Assembly: GCA_015665455.1 (NCBI GenBank) | Contig: JADFAD010000010.1 | Coordinates: forward strand, 1-64,000 | DNA: 64,000 bases | Direction: 5' to 3' | From: Oceanospirillaceae bacterium | GTDB taxonomy: Bacteria; Pseudomonadota; Gammaproteobacteria; Pseudomonadales; Litoribrevibacteraceae | Part shown: piece after piece, positions 1 to 8,181 of the stretch | How the letters are laid out: each line of letters begins with the position of its first letter | Numbering within the stretch: the first letter of the stretch is position 1 | Translations under genes and position numbers: made by a program | The notes under the pieces: generated by a model | Databases searched by the model: none | Seen by the model: the letters and a program-made list of their open reading frames with translations, nothing else | Told to the model about the DNA's origin: nothing

Positions 1-16
1 CATTAGTATGAATCAT

Positions 17-81
17 GAGGGTTACCTTTAAATGATTTTGATTTTAGGTTTGGTCACCATCAATCAAAGTCGGTAACCCTC
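17..81. promoter_or_regulatory. Long inverted repeat, terminator-like or leader hairpin
   Basis: GAGGGTTACC at 17-26 is perfectly complementary to GGTAACCCTC at 72-81, and inside the loop TTTGATT pairs with AATCAAA. A short T-rich stretch follows at 82-88. It could be a terminator for a gene upstream of the window or a folded leader for the pilus genes. The sequence alone does not decide. Confidence 0.45.
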
Positions 82-107
82 TCTTTTTCAAGAAGAGGTG
101 TCAGATT

Positions 108-134
108 AAGTCTGAACTAATTCAGTTTAGACTT
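108..134. promoter_or_regulatory. Inverted repeat before the pilus gene pair
   Basis: AAGTCTGAACT (108-118) and AGTTTAGACTT (124-134) form an 11-bp inverted repeat with one G-U mismatch and a 5-base loop. It ends 22 bases before the start codon at 157, where no strong ribosome site is visible. It could be an operator or a translation-controlling stem-loop. Confidence 0.35.
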
Positions 135-156
135 TACCGCCCAACTTAATGAACCC

Positions 157-753
157 ATGCAGTTAAAGCGGGTAACGATTTACCTTTCTTATGTTGCTTT
201 TGTTTTTCTGTTAGTCAGTGCGCTCTATCAATTAAAAGTGGCACCAACTTTTTTAGCGTCTTATGAAGTATTTGAACTTTCAATACCAAGCCACATCTTA
301 CTTTATCGAGATTTTTGGTTGTTGTTTACGTTCGTTGTTATTGTTCTTTTGATTATTGCGATAAAAACGGGTTATGAGTTAAAACGGCTTTATAAATTCT
401 CGAGCCTCTCTTTAAACTCTTTTGTCTTCAAGTATTTAACCCTGCCGGGTATTAAAGCGTCGTATCTGAATATTCTTGAAACGGTTTTTTATCCAATGGC
501 TGATCACTCAGATGAGAGCGGGGTACCTAATTTTGTAATCACGCAGCATCTTCGATCGATGGAGCGATCGGGGATGAATGTCAGTAATGAAATGCAATGC
601 ATTATTAGAAAAGAAGGGCACATGTTGGCTTTGTTATGTGAGCGCCAAATGCGTCTCATATCTGTGGTCATTGCGGTGGCTATTATTGCTGCTATTTTCT
701 TCTTTTTAGTCAGTGCTTATTCACCAATTTTTATATTGGGAGAAACCTTATGA
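157..753 (+). CDS. Short PilC/GspF-like membrane protein
   Basis: This 198-residue protein has three predicted membrane segments (about residues 8-27, 52-71 and 168-190). Its C-terminus, with a helix leading into SAYSPIFILGETL, resembles the end of PilC/GspF inner-membrane platform proteins of type IV pili and type II secretion, which close with a membrane helix and a PIF-x-LG motif. PilC/GspF proteins are normally about 400 residues with two T2SSF domains, so this would be about one half. It overlaps the next gene, a pilin, by four bases (ATGA), so the two are very likely co-translated. The function is inferred from the C-terminal resemblance and the neighbour. It may be an accessory platform protein or a decayed pilC. 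Confidence 0.55.
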   Translation: MQLKRVTIYLSYVAFVFLLVSALYQLKVAPTFLASYEVFELSIPSHILLYRDFWLLFTFVVIVLLIIAIKTGYELKRLYKFSSLSLNSFVFKYLTLPGIKASYLNILETVFYPMADHSDESGVPNFVITQHLRSMERSGMNVSNEMQCIIRKEGHMLALLCERQMRLISVVIAVAIIAAIFFFLVSAYSPIFILGETL

Positions 754-1265
754 ATACCGTTTCATCAGATGTAAACCATGTCCGTAAAAGCAATGGGTTC
801 ACGCTGATTGAGTTGATGGTGGTGGTGGTGGTGGCGATTATTGGTATTTTAGCGTCAATTGCATTACCAGCGTACCAAGTCTATGTGCAACGTAGCGAAG
901 TGACTGAAGCGTTGAGCATGGCTGCTGCGTTACGCGAGAACGTTACTGAGTATTACGCTGAAAATTTAGAGTTTCCTGAGAACAATGGTGCTGCAGGGTT
1001 ACCCGCTTCAAACTTTTTGATTGGTAATCGGATTACGGGGGTGAGTGTAGAATTGGGCGCGATACACGTTTCTATTGGCAATAAAGCGTCAAAACCTTTA
1101 CAAGGCAAGACGCTTACGTTTAGACCAGCTATTGTTACTGGTAGTCCAACCAGCCCGATTGCTTGGCTGTGTGGTTATGATGGCCCAGTGAAAGGGATGG
1201 AAGCCGTTGGTCAAAACAAGACAGATTTGAATAAAGAATTTCTGCCTTCTGCTTGCAGGGGATGA
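750..1265 (+). CDS. Type IV pilin (PilA-like)
   Basis: This is a 171-residue prepilin. A 16-residue leader ending in Gly16 precedes the cleavage motif GFTLIEL, and the conserved Glu (mature position 5) is present. A long hydrophobic helix follows, then a soluble domain with a C-terminal disulfide pair (Cys141 and Cys169, LPSAC ending), as in type IVa major pilins. Prepilin peptidase would cleave and N-methylate it, and pilins assemble by the N-terminal helix. The helix is odd: five consecutive GTG valine codons (819-833) lie between LIELM and AIIGILA where the family usually has three residues, so the conserved proline sits two positions late (mature 24, not 22). Expression is coupled to the upstream PilC-like gene. 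Confidence 0.88.
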   Translation: MNTVSSDVNHVRKSNGFTLIELMVVVVVAIIGILASIALPAYQVYVQRSEVTEALSMAAALRENVTEYYAENLEFPENNGAAGLPASNFLIGNRITGVSVELGAIHVSIGNKASKPLQGKTLTFRPAIVTGSPTSPIAWLCGYDGPVKGMEAVGQNKTDLNKEFLPSACRG

Positions 1266-1283
1266 GCCTTCGGCAGAATGCAG

Positions 1284-1745
1284 TTATTCTTTTGTTTGAA
1301 TGACCCCTTTTGCTTCAAGCCGTTCTCTAAAGTCTTCCGTTCTGAAGTAGTTTACAAACAGATCCCATATTCCCAGTAGAGAAGAAGAGCGAACGTGGAG
1401 TTGTTTTTCTTCTGGGTCTGCCAATACTTCGAAGTAATCAACAAACTGAAATACAGCGCTGTGAGTTTTTGCGTAAATATACCCTTGGTAATCGTGTTCG
1501 ATCTGCGTTCTCGGGAGTTCATTGACCGTCTCTCGAATGATTGGCCATGCTTCATTGAATGGCATCTTCAATTCGAAGGGTTGAATGCTATGAACAAAGG
1601 TGGCTGATTCGGTTGATGCACAATTGGGCAGCGGTGGGCACCAATGCAGAGATTGATCCGGATCAGATTCTTGTAATGGCAAAATTAGGCAGCCAGAAAG
1701 AGACAGGGCAGAGATTAGGATAATCAGGTTTTTTAGTTGTTTCAT
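1284..1745 (-). CDS. DUF1499 family lipoprotein
   Basis: The 153-residue product starts with a basic hydrophobic signal and a lipobox (LSGC, Cys19), so it is probably a lipoprotein anchored in the envelope. The rest matches the DUF1499 pattern: a CPPLPNC motif near residues 36-42, an aromatic-rich middle (YIYAKTHSAVFQFVDYFEV), and the RSSSLLGIWDLFVNYFR segment near the end. DUF1499 proteins have no established biochemical role that I can assign. It is convergent with the pilin gene and divergent from the diguanylate cyclase gene. Confidence 0.75.
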   Translation of the reverse strand: MKQLKNLIILISALSLSGCLILPLQESDPDQSLHWCPPLPNCASTESATFVHSIQPFELKMPFNEAWPIIRETVNELPRTQIEHDYQGYIYAKTHSAVFQFVDYFEVLADPEEKQLHVRSSSLLGIWDLFVNYFRTEDFRERLEAKGVIQTKE

Positions 1746-1815
1746 GATTCTATCGTTGGGTGTTTTTGAATTCTTTTTTTAGTTGGCTAAGCTTCTATTA
1801 AGGAGTATTGCAGCT

Positions 1816-2757
1816 ATGACTGAGAATCTCGATCTTTTAGGCCAAAAACTGTTTGGGTTTGTTGATATGAATCAGGAAGGTTATGCCATCTTTGATGCGC
1901 AGGACTACCTGATTTATTGCAATCAGGCTTATGCCGATGTTATGGGGTTCGGTGTTTCTGTGCTTGTTGGCAAAACATTCCAAGAGATATTGGTTTTATG
2001 TTTTAACGAAGACAAGGGGGTGAAAGTTGAAACGAAGGCGCTGGATGAATTCTTAGCCCGAGTGAAAACACAGTGGCGGTCTGAAAGTTATCGTTTATTT
2101 GAAATTGAAACAAACGAGGGCGAGTGGTTTTTACTCTCTGAGGTGGCGAATAACCATAATGAGGTTCTGATTCAGACTAAGAAAATCACAGAACAAAAGG
2201 TGTTGGAAAACAAACTTCTTGAGTCTCGTGATAAGTTGCGCCAATTGTCCCTTACGGATGAGCTTACTCGAGTTGCAAATCGACGATGTTTTGTGGACTC
2301 TGTGGATGCAGAATTAAGTCGTTGTCGACGGTTAAAGAAAACCGTGGCTTACATGATTCTCGATTTGGATTACTTTAAATCGATCAATGACAATTACGGC
2401 CATCATGCGGGTGATCAAGTCTTAAAACATGTGGCTAAATTAGTCAAAGATACATTAAGAGACTACGATATCTTTGGGCGGATTGGTGGTGAGGAGTTTG
2501 CGGTGTTTCTTGGTCAAACACAATCTATTGAAGCGCTGGAAATAGCAGAGCGTGTTAGGCAAGTCATCGAAGAGTCCCCATTGCATTTAGATGACGTTAC
2601 TATTCGGTTAACCGCATCCATTGGTGTGTCTTTATGTAATGCGAGTAATTGCACGTACCTTGAATTGTATAATGAGGCAGATAAAGCGCTGTATCGAGCC
2701 AAGAGAGAAGGCCGAAATCGCAGTATTTTATATAATTCCGGATGTTCGTTGGATTGA
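1816..2757 (+). CDS. PAS-GGDEF diguanylate cyclase
   Basis: The start at 1816 is preferred over an upstream TTG (1783) because AAGGAG lies just upstream. The protein has 313 residues: an N-terminal PAS-like sensor (about 10-125), a short helical linker and a GGDEF domain. The active-site motif is GGEEF (about residue 225), preceded at five residues by RDYD, a canonical RxxD inhibitory I-site, so product feedback is expected. It would make cyclic di-GMP from two GTP in the cytosol. No membrane segment or phosphodiesterase domain is present. It probably feeds the same second-messenger pool as the EAL protein at 30.6-33.2 kb. Confidence 0.9.
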   Translation: MTENLDLLGQKLFGFVDMNQEGYAIFDAQDYLIYCNQAYADVMGFGVSVLVGKTFQEILVLCFNEDKGVKVETKALDEFLARVKTQWRSESYRLFEIETNEGEWFLLSEVANNHNEVLIQTKKITEQKVLENKLLESRDKLRQLSLTDELTRVANRRCFVDSVDAELSRCRRLKKTVAYMILDLDYFKSINDNYGHHAGDQVLKHVAKLVKDTLRDYDIFGRIGGEEFAVFLGQTQSIEALEIAERVRQVIEESPLHLDDVTIRLTASIGVSLCNASNCTYLELYNEADKALYRAKREGRNRSILYNSGCSLD

Positions 2758-2857
2758 TGCTCGTAGGAGGAATGAACTGATTTTCCTTCAATGTTTGATC
2801 ATTGTTCGAGTTTGCCTTGTTTGAGTAGCACACCTCTTCTATAATTTTTGCCTCTTA

Positions 2858-2907
2858 ACCCTTACGACCCCTTTCTGTACTTTGATCTCGTTACGTAAGG
2901 GCTTTAG
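2858..2907 (+). terminator. Possible terminator after the cyclase gene
   Basis: CCCTTACG (2859-2866) pairs with CGTAAGGG (2894-2901). A TTTAGTTTTT run follows the second arm. The loop is long (27 bases), so this is only a candidate. Confidence 0.4.
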
Positions 2908-2977
2908 TTTTTGGATACCACTTTAATTGTGTAAATAGATTTGCGTGGAATTGGTTGCGTGAAAATAGAGAGTTATA

Positions 2978-3883
2978 ATGCTTTTAGAAAAAATTAAAAA
3001 TCGTGAGAGCGGAATCGTTCTTTATGGTATTACGCCACCTAAGAAGGGCACTGAGCAGGATAAAATTGAAGAAATTTCTGCTCGTCAAATTGAACGTCTT
3101 CAGGCGCTCAATTTAGATGGTTTAGTGCTTTACGATATTCAAGATGAAAAATCTCGAACATCTGAAAAGCGGCCATTTCCATTCATGGAAACATTGGATG
3201 CTTTCTCCTACAGTCAAGAACATTTGAAGTCGCTTTCGATACCAAAAATTGTCTATCGAGCCGTAGGTAAATACACCAAACCAGAATTGACTGAGTTTCT
3301 AGAAACCGCTTCGGCTGATGACGTACTGACTGTTTTTGTTGGGGCGGCATCAAAATCTCAAGAAGTTACCCTCTCCATGAAAGAGGCATATCAGCTAAGA
3401 GCTGAGATGAACAGTGATATTCTGCTGGGCGGCGTAACGATTCCTGAACGTCACCAAAGTAAAGGTGATGAGCACTTGCGTGTTTTTGATAAGATCGCTG
3501 AAGGTTGCTCATTTTTCGTTTCTCAGGGTGTTTATGATGTTAACGCATCAAAGAATTTACTGTCTGAATACTATTACTATGGTAAAGAAAATAACATTCC
3601 ACTGGTTCCCATTTTATTTACGCTGACGCCCTGTGGTTCTGTGAAAACACTTGAATTCATGAAGTGGCTTGGGATCAGCATTCCTAAGTGGCTTGAGAAT
3701 GAGTTGATTCATTCCGATGACATTCTTCAGCAGTCTGTGGATTTTTCAGAACAGAGCTGGTTGGAACTCAAGAAGTTTGCTGATGAACGCAACATTCCTA
3801 TCGGATGTAATATTGAAAGCGTTGCCATTCGTAAAGTTGAGATTGATGCATCCATTGAGTTGTTAAGGCGCGTTAGCAAGTAA
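2978..3883 (+). CDS. Methylenetetrahydrofolate reductase-like protein (MetF family)
   Basis: The 301-residue protein shows the TIM-barrel layout of MetF. It has an N-terminal strand IVLYGITPP (MetF has xSxExxPP), a central GGVTIPERHQSKGDEHLRVF segment, and CSFFVSQGVYDVNASKNLL, which corresponds to the (G)(A/C)xFfvTQ(x)(F/Y)D strand that lines the FAD/folate pocket. The usual catalytic Glu-x-x-Pro signature is replaced by GITPP, so activity as a standard NAD(P)H-dependent folate reductase is uncertain. It could be one of the divergent MetF paralogues found beside the main enzyme in marine Proteobacteria. It stands alone with its own terminator downstream. Confidence 0.65.
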   Translation: MLLEKIKNRESGIVLYGITPPKKGTEQDKIEEISARQIERLQALNLDGLVLYDIQDEKSRTSEKRPFPFMETLDAFSYSQEHLKSLSIPKIVYRAVGKYTKPELTEFLETASADDVLTVFVGAASKSQEVTLSMKEAYQLRAEMNSDILLGGVTIPERHQSKGDEHLRVFDKIAEGCSFFVSQGVYDVNASKNLLSEYYYYGKENNIPLVPILFTLTPCGSVKTLEFMKWLGISIPKWLENELIHSDDILQQSVDFSEQSWLELKKFADERNIPIGCNIESVAIRKVEIDASIELLRRVSK

Positions 3884-3901
3884 TCCTTCGTTTTGAGCGT
3901 T

Positions 3902-3929
3902 AGGGTCGTTATTTTTAAATTTCGACCCT
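3902..3929 (+). terminator. Hairpin downstream of metF-like gene
   Basis: AGGGTCG (3902-3908) pairs with CGACCCT (3923-3929) around an A/T-only loop. No clean T-run follows, so it may be a weak terminator or an mRNA end stabiliser. Confidence 0.45.
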
Positions 3930-4058
3930 GAGCTTAGACGTCTTCTTTCTCCATCCTTCGCTTTATTCCTTCTGTAAATAAATAGAGATCATAGGGATCA
4001 TATTGAGTATTCGTTTGTCTTATGCTCAATGGTTTGATTCTTCGATAAGGATATCTCT

Positions 4059-4409
4059 ATGTTACCCATGGGCACGATCGTCACTTTTTGTATGTTATTG
4101 GGGTTATTGTTTGCCTCGCGCTTACCTGTTATTCGAACCATTCAAGTAATCCCTTTATTGCTTAAGCGAGCGGTTGGGCTCGTTGTCCTAGCCGCTGGGA
4201 GTTGGAACGTTTTTTGGTATGCTCTCAGAAATATAACCGAATTTTGGGGCGTGGCTGCGTTGGTGTCAGGGGTACTTATGATCATCACGTCAATGTATAT
4301 CATTGATTCGAAGCGTTTACCTGCCATGCTCAATGCGGTTAGACCCGCAGTTCAGTTCTTGCTGTTGGTGTGTATGTTGAAATATGGGGTTACGATTTAC
4401 CGGATGTAG
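4059..4409 (+). CDS. Small integral membrane protein, unknown function
   Basis: This 116-residue, very hydrophobic protein has three to four predicted transmembrane helices (about residues 5-20, 35-55, 62-82 and 96-112) joined by short loops. I recognise no family motif. Upstream there is an imperfect inverted repeat (ATTGAGTAT at 4002-4010, ATGCTCAAT at 4022-4030) and a doubled GGATCATA-like element, and a good AAGGATATCT purine stretch precedes the start. It is convergent with the hybrid kinase gene. Function not assigned. Confidence 0.6.
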   Translation: MLPMGTIVTFCMLLGLLFASRLPVIRTIQVIPLLLKRAVGLVVLAAGSWNVFWYALRNITEFWGVAALVSGVLMIITSMYIIDSKRLPAMLNAVRPAVQFLLLVCMLKYGVTIYRM

Positions 4410-4424
4410 GTCTGCTGAGCCGTT

Positions 4425-6881
4425 TTAAATCCACTTTTCTAAGGTGTCTTCCAATTGCTTCAATCTTACGGGCTTCTTTAGGTAATCGTTCATCCCTGCA
4501 TCTATGCAGCGTTGGCGATCACCTGTCATTACATTTGCTGTAACGGCAACAATAGGCACGTCGGGCGATAATGATTGCTGTCGGATTCGACGAGTGGCTT
4601 CGAATCCATCCATGACAGGCATTTGGCAATCCATTAAGACAATATCAAACTCGAGTTGGGAAAGCATTTCGCAGGCTTGCCATCCTTCATCGGCCATAGT
4701 AACGAGATACCCCAGCTTCTTGAGCATGTTACTGATGACCATTTGATTTACATGATTGTCCTCAACCACAAGAACGTGTTTCTGATTAAGCGTGCTGGTC
4801 TGTTTGTTCTTGACGGCTAAGGAAGGCTGATTTTCAGTCACCGTTAAAGGAATTTCAAAGCTAAAGTGGCTTCCTTTACCTAGCTCTGAAGTGCAGTAGA
4901 GTTTTCCGTTTAAGATGACCGCAAGCTGGTGGCAGATGGCTAAACCGATTCCCAAGCCGTCGTGTTTGCGGCTGAACGAACCATCGGCTTGTTGGAATGC
5001 ATTAAAGATGTCTTGTTGTTTTTCTTTGGGAATGCCTGATCCGGTATCGGATACAACAAACGTTAGAAGGCATTTATTATTTGAAAGGAACGTGGGCTCT
5101 ACTGAAATATGTACAGTGCCTTGCTCTGTGAACTTGATGGCATTATCCAGAAGATGAGATAGGATTTGACCTATTTTTCTGACATCACCCATCACAAGTT
5201 CAGGGGTGTCTTTTGAAATGAATGGTCTGAATGATAAGTCATTTCTTTCACACTGTGGTTTGTATTCTTTTTCTAAGCATTCAAATATTTGGTTGGGCTT
5301 AAAGGGCTCGTTTTGAATGGGGAGATTACCAGCTTGAACTTCAGAGAATTCTAAAATGCCGTTAATCAGTCTCATCATGCCATGAGCTGAATCACAGGCG
5401 GTCTTAAGGTATTTATTTGCATTGCCTGACATTGGTTCTGTTTCAATCAGCTCTAATGAGCCCCGAACTCCGTTCATGGGTGTTCTGAGTTCATGGCTGA
5501 TGGTTGCTAAAAATTCTTCTTTGAGGCGATTACTGCGTTCAACTTCTTGAAGCGCATACTTGAGTTTTGTGTTTTTATTTTCCAGTTCTTGGTTCGTCTG
5601 CTCTTGAAAGGCTAAAGCAGAAGCTTTCGCGTTCGAGGCCTCTTCGGACAGGTATAGGGCTTGTCGCTGAGCAATGTCCTTATCTTTTTGACTTCTATTG
5701 ATTCGATCTGACAATGCAAGAGACAGAGGAAGAACTTCAATGACGGTGCCTATGACTTGGAGGTACTCGGTGAAAGGGGTGCGAGGTAACCAGCCTGCTT
5801 TGTTTAATGAAAGAACAACGGAACCTAAAATAAAGACACTCCAACCCATTAGGAAGAAACGAGCGTAATAGTTGCCTTGCCTAAATACTGAAATTGCACA
5901 GATCCAAATTGAGGTGTAACAGATGATTGTGAGTGCTATGAGCCATTTGACGATGATTTCATAGGGCACGAAAGGAAGTAAGCACGCGCCAAGAATAGAG
6001 CAGCCAATGATGGTTTTAAGCACCTTTAAATGGCTGGGTGCATGTTTTTTGATTTGCAGAAACGAAGCAGAAAACAAACAACTGAATATAAGCCCGAAGC
6101 AGCCACTTAACGCGACACTCTTTAGGTTAAAGAAGACTTGATTAGGCCATAGGTATTGATACCCCATGCCATGAAAGCTAAGAAAGAAGAACAGCAGCGA
6201 GAATGAAAACCCAGTGTAGTAGATAAAGGTCTTATCTCGCATGCTTATAAAAAATAATGGACTGTACAGCATCATCATGATCATGAGACCAAACATAATA
6301 CTGTATGTATTGGTTTCTAATTGGGAATGAAGATAAAACTGATCAGGGAGCCAAGCTGTTAAAGGCAGTTGTAATGAATCAGCAGATGCCCCACGTACAT
6401 AGAATGTATTTGCACCAGGCGCTAAAGTGACAGGGAATACCAATGTGCGGGTTTTTATAATGCGGTCATTAAATGGGTATTGGTTGCCGATTTGTTGGTG
6501 TTTTGTCTTGGAGGAAATATGGTAAAGATCCAACTGGTTCAGTCTGGGGTCTTCAAACTCGATGTAAACATTTAAGGGGGTGTCTTTAGGGTTGTTTATT
6601 TGCCAGCGTAACCAGTAAGGCGTTGTTGTGAAACCAAAGTTGAGCGTTTTATTGTCTGAGAGCCATTGCTTGGGATCTAATGAGGTTACATGTTCTATGG
6701 GGGAGTCTGCGGTTAAATCTTGCCAATACTCGACGTGTGACGATAAGTGATTGGGCCCCTGTGCGTCGAATATAAGCGAAGGCGGTTTTGCTTGCACAGA
6801 CACACAAGTAAGCAAGGCAAATAAGCCAAAGAAAAGGATGCGTGCTTTCTTACTGCACGTGAAATCCGAGATGATAGTCAT
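4425..6881 (-). CDS. Hybrid sensor histidine kinase, 7TMR-DISM type
   Basis: This is an 818-residue membrane kinase. After a signal peptide comes an extracytoplasmic 7TMR-DISMED2 jelly-roll-like domain (about 35-185, with typical YWLRW and YIEFEDPRLNQLDLY motifs), then seven transmembrane helices (about 190-395), a coiled coil (about 400-450), HisKA with FLATISHELRTPMNG (His near 463), an HATPase with NAIKF, DTGSGIP and GLGIGLAI boxes, and a C-terminal receiver with phospho-acceptor LMDCQMPVMDG. The family senses extracellular ligands, possibly carbohydrates. The partner phosphotransfer protein is unknown, and the Hpt protein at 30.0 kb is one candidate in this window. The gene stands alone. 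Confidence 0.92.
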   Translation of the reverse strand: MTIISDFTCSKKARILFFGLFALLTCVSVQAKPPSLIFDAQGPNHLSSHVEYWQDLTADSPIEHVTSLDPKQWLSDNKTLNFGFTTTPYWLRWQINNPKDTPLNVYIEFEDPRLNQLDLYHISSKTKHQQIGNQYPFNDRIIKTRTLVFPVTLAPGANTFYVRGASADSLQLPLTAWLPDQFYLHSQLETNTYSIMFGLMIMMMLYSPLFFISMRDKTFIYYTGFSFSLLFFFLSFHGMGYQYLWPNQVFFNLKSVALSGCFGLIFSCLFSASFLQIKKHAPSHLKVLKTIIGCSILGACLLPFVPYEIIVKWLIALTIICYTSIWICAISVFRQGNYYARFFLMGWSVFILGSVVLSLNKAGWLPRTPFTEYLQVIGTVIEVLPLSLALSDRINRSQKDKDIAQRQALYLSEEASNAKASALAFQEQTNQELENKNTKLKYALQEVERSNRLKEEFLATISHELRTPMNGVRGSLELIETEPMSGNANKYLKTACDSAHGMMRLINGILEFSEVQAGNLPIQNEPFKPNQIFECLEKEYKPQCERNDLSFRPFISKDTPELVMGDVRKIGQILSHLLDNAIKFTEQGTVHISVEPTFLSNNKCLLTFVVSDTGSGIPKEKQQDIFNAFQQADGSFSRKHDGLGIGLAICHQLAVILNGKLYCTSELGKGSHFSFEIPLTVTENQPSLAVKNKQTSTLNQKHVLVVEDNHVNQMVISNMLKKLGYLVTMADEGWQACEMLSQLEFDIVLMDCQMPVMDGFEATRRIRQQSLSPDVPIVAVTANVMTGDRQRCIDAGMNDYLKKPVRLKQLEDTLEKWI

Positions 6882-7074
6882 TCCTTAACTACGGTATCCT
6901 GATGTTTATGCATGTCGTTTTCTTGTTTCGCTAGAATAATACAGTACATACCCATCTTTTTGGTAGTGTCAGAAATGGACTTGTGTTGAACATATCGAAC
7001 CTCATATCATGTTGTTACATCACAGTGGCTTGAGTGAACAGGGTTAGAGTGAATTCTTCTAAGGGGACATAGAC

Positions 7075-7416
7075 ATGCCACACTGCATCATTGAGTATTC
7101 AGACAATATCGCAAACTCTGTCAGCGTTTCTACCTTACTTGAAACCGTTTTTAATGGCGCTTTGACGTCGGATTTGTTTACTGAAAAAGACATTAAAGCA
7201 AGGGCTTTAGCCTACTCGGATTACTACAGCGGGCAAGATAACCTAAGCTTTGTTCATGTGACGGTCAAAATTCTTTCTGGCCGATCCACAGACCAAAAAT
7301 CACTTTTGTCCCATCGTATTTTGTCGAATTTGGAGGCCTTATCTTTATCTTCCGTATCTCTAACGGTTGAGGTTTGTGACATTGATCGCGAGTGTTACGC
7401 CAAGACCTTAAAGTGA
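7075..7416 (+). CDS. 5-carboxymethyl-2-hydroxymuconate isomerase family protein
   Basis: The product is 113 residues. It begins MPHCIIEYSDN, so Pro2, the catalytic N-terminal proline after Met removal, is in place. It keeps the family's KARA, FVHVTVKILSGRS and LTVEVCDIDRECYAK motifs, the pattern of CHMI (tautomerase superfamily, HpcD/HpaF type). CHMI isomerises an intermediate of homoprotocatechuate degradation, but no other gene of that pathway is nearby, so its true substrate here is open. AAGGGGAC at the right distance supports the start. The trimeric quaternary form is known for the family and is not visible here. Confidence 0.85.
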   Translation: MPHCIIEYSDNIANSVSVSTLLETVFNGALTSDLFTEKDIKARALAYSDYYSGQDNLSFVHVTVKILSGRSTDQKSLLSHRILSNLEALSLSSVSLTVEVCDIDRECYAKTLK

Positions 7417-7564
7417 AGCGGTTTTTCCCGCTCGAACGGACATTTCTGGAAATAACCTGATTAGCTGCATTGCTCGAAACTTCCTTACTGACTAGAATGC
7501 ACACTTAATTCTGGGTTCATCCGAATAACCACAGAAATATTCTCGCTTATTACAGGTAAATTGA

Positions 7565-8053
7565 ATGACCAATAATGATGTTTTACGTCGTCTTCGCTAT
7601 GTTTTTGACTTCGATGATTCAAAAATGATTGCTATATTTGGGCAAGCGGATCATAAGGTTACGCGAGAAGAGATTAGCGACTGGTTGAAGAAAGACGACG
7701 ACCCTAAATATCAGAATTGTACGGACGTGACTCTGGCTACGTTCTTGAATGGCTTAATTAATGATAAGCGCGGCAAGAAAGAAGGCGACCAACCTAAGCC
7801 TGAGAAGAAGTTAAATAACAATATTATCTTTCGTAAACTGAAAATTGCATTAAACCTTAAATCTGAAGACGTGTTAGAACTTCTTTTGATGGCAGAGTTT
7901 CGTTTAAGCAAGCATGAGTTAAGTGCTTTTTTCCGTAAACCGGATCATCAGCATTATCGTGTATGTAAAGATCAGGTACTTCGTAACTTCCTTCAGGGGA
8001 TGCAACTTAAGTACCGCGATAAAATGGAACCAAAAGAAAAATACCAGTGGTAA
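7565..8053 (+). CDS. yehS: DUF1456 family protein YehS
   Basis: This 162-residue basic cytosolic protein consists of two similar halves. Each has N-N-(D/I)-(V/I)-x-R-(K/R)-L-(R/K) near its start (TNNDVLRRLRYVF and NNNIIFRKLKIAL), followed by a helix, a (R/K)xExxxxxxK segment and an FLxG motif (TFLNGL, NFLQGM). That is the duplicated DUF1456 layout of E. coli YehS, length about 155. No catalytic function is established for it. A hairpin terminator follows the gene. Confidence 0.85.
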   Translation: MTNNDVLRRLRYVFDFDDSKMIAIFGQADHKVTREEISDWLKKDDDPKYQNCTDVTLATFLNGLINDKRGKKEGDQPKPEKKLNNNIIFRKLKIALNLKSEDVLELLLMAEFRLSKHELSAFFRKPDHQHYRVCKDQVLRNFLQGMQLKYRDKMEPKEKYQW

Positions 8054-8095
8054 TTAATCAAGCTTGAAGTTTAATACTCAAGCATGATCAACACT

Positions 8096-8146
8096 GAAAA
8101 AGCTCCTTAGTATTTCGTTGTGACGAGACATTAAGGGGCTTTTTTC
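8096..8146 (+). terminator. Rho-independent terminator after yehS
   Basis: AAAAGCTCCTTA pairs, with one mismatch, with TAAGGGGCTTTT, and the second arm ends in a run of Ts (to 8145). The A-run on the first arm may let it work on the minus strand too. Confidence 0.75.
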
Positions 8147-8181
8147 GTCATGGGTTGATTGCGTTAGGTTCAAGTGCGTAA

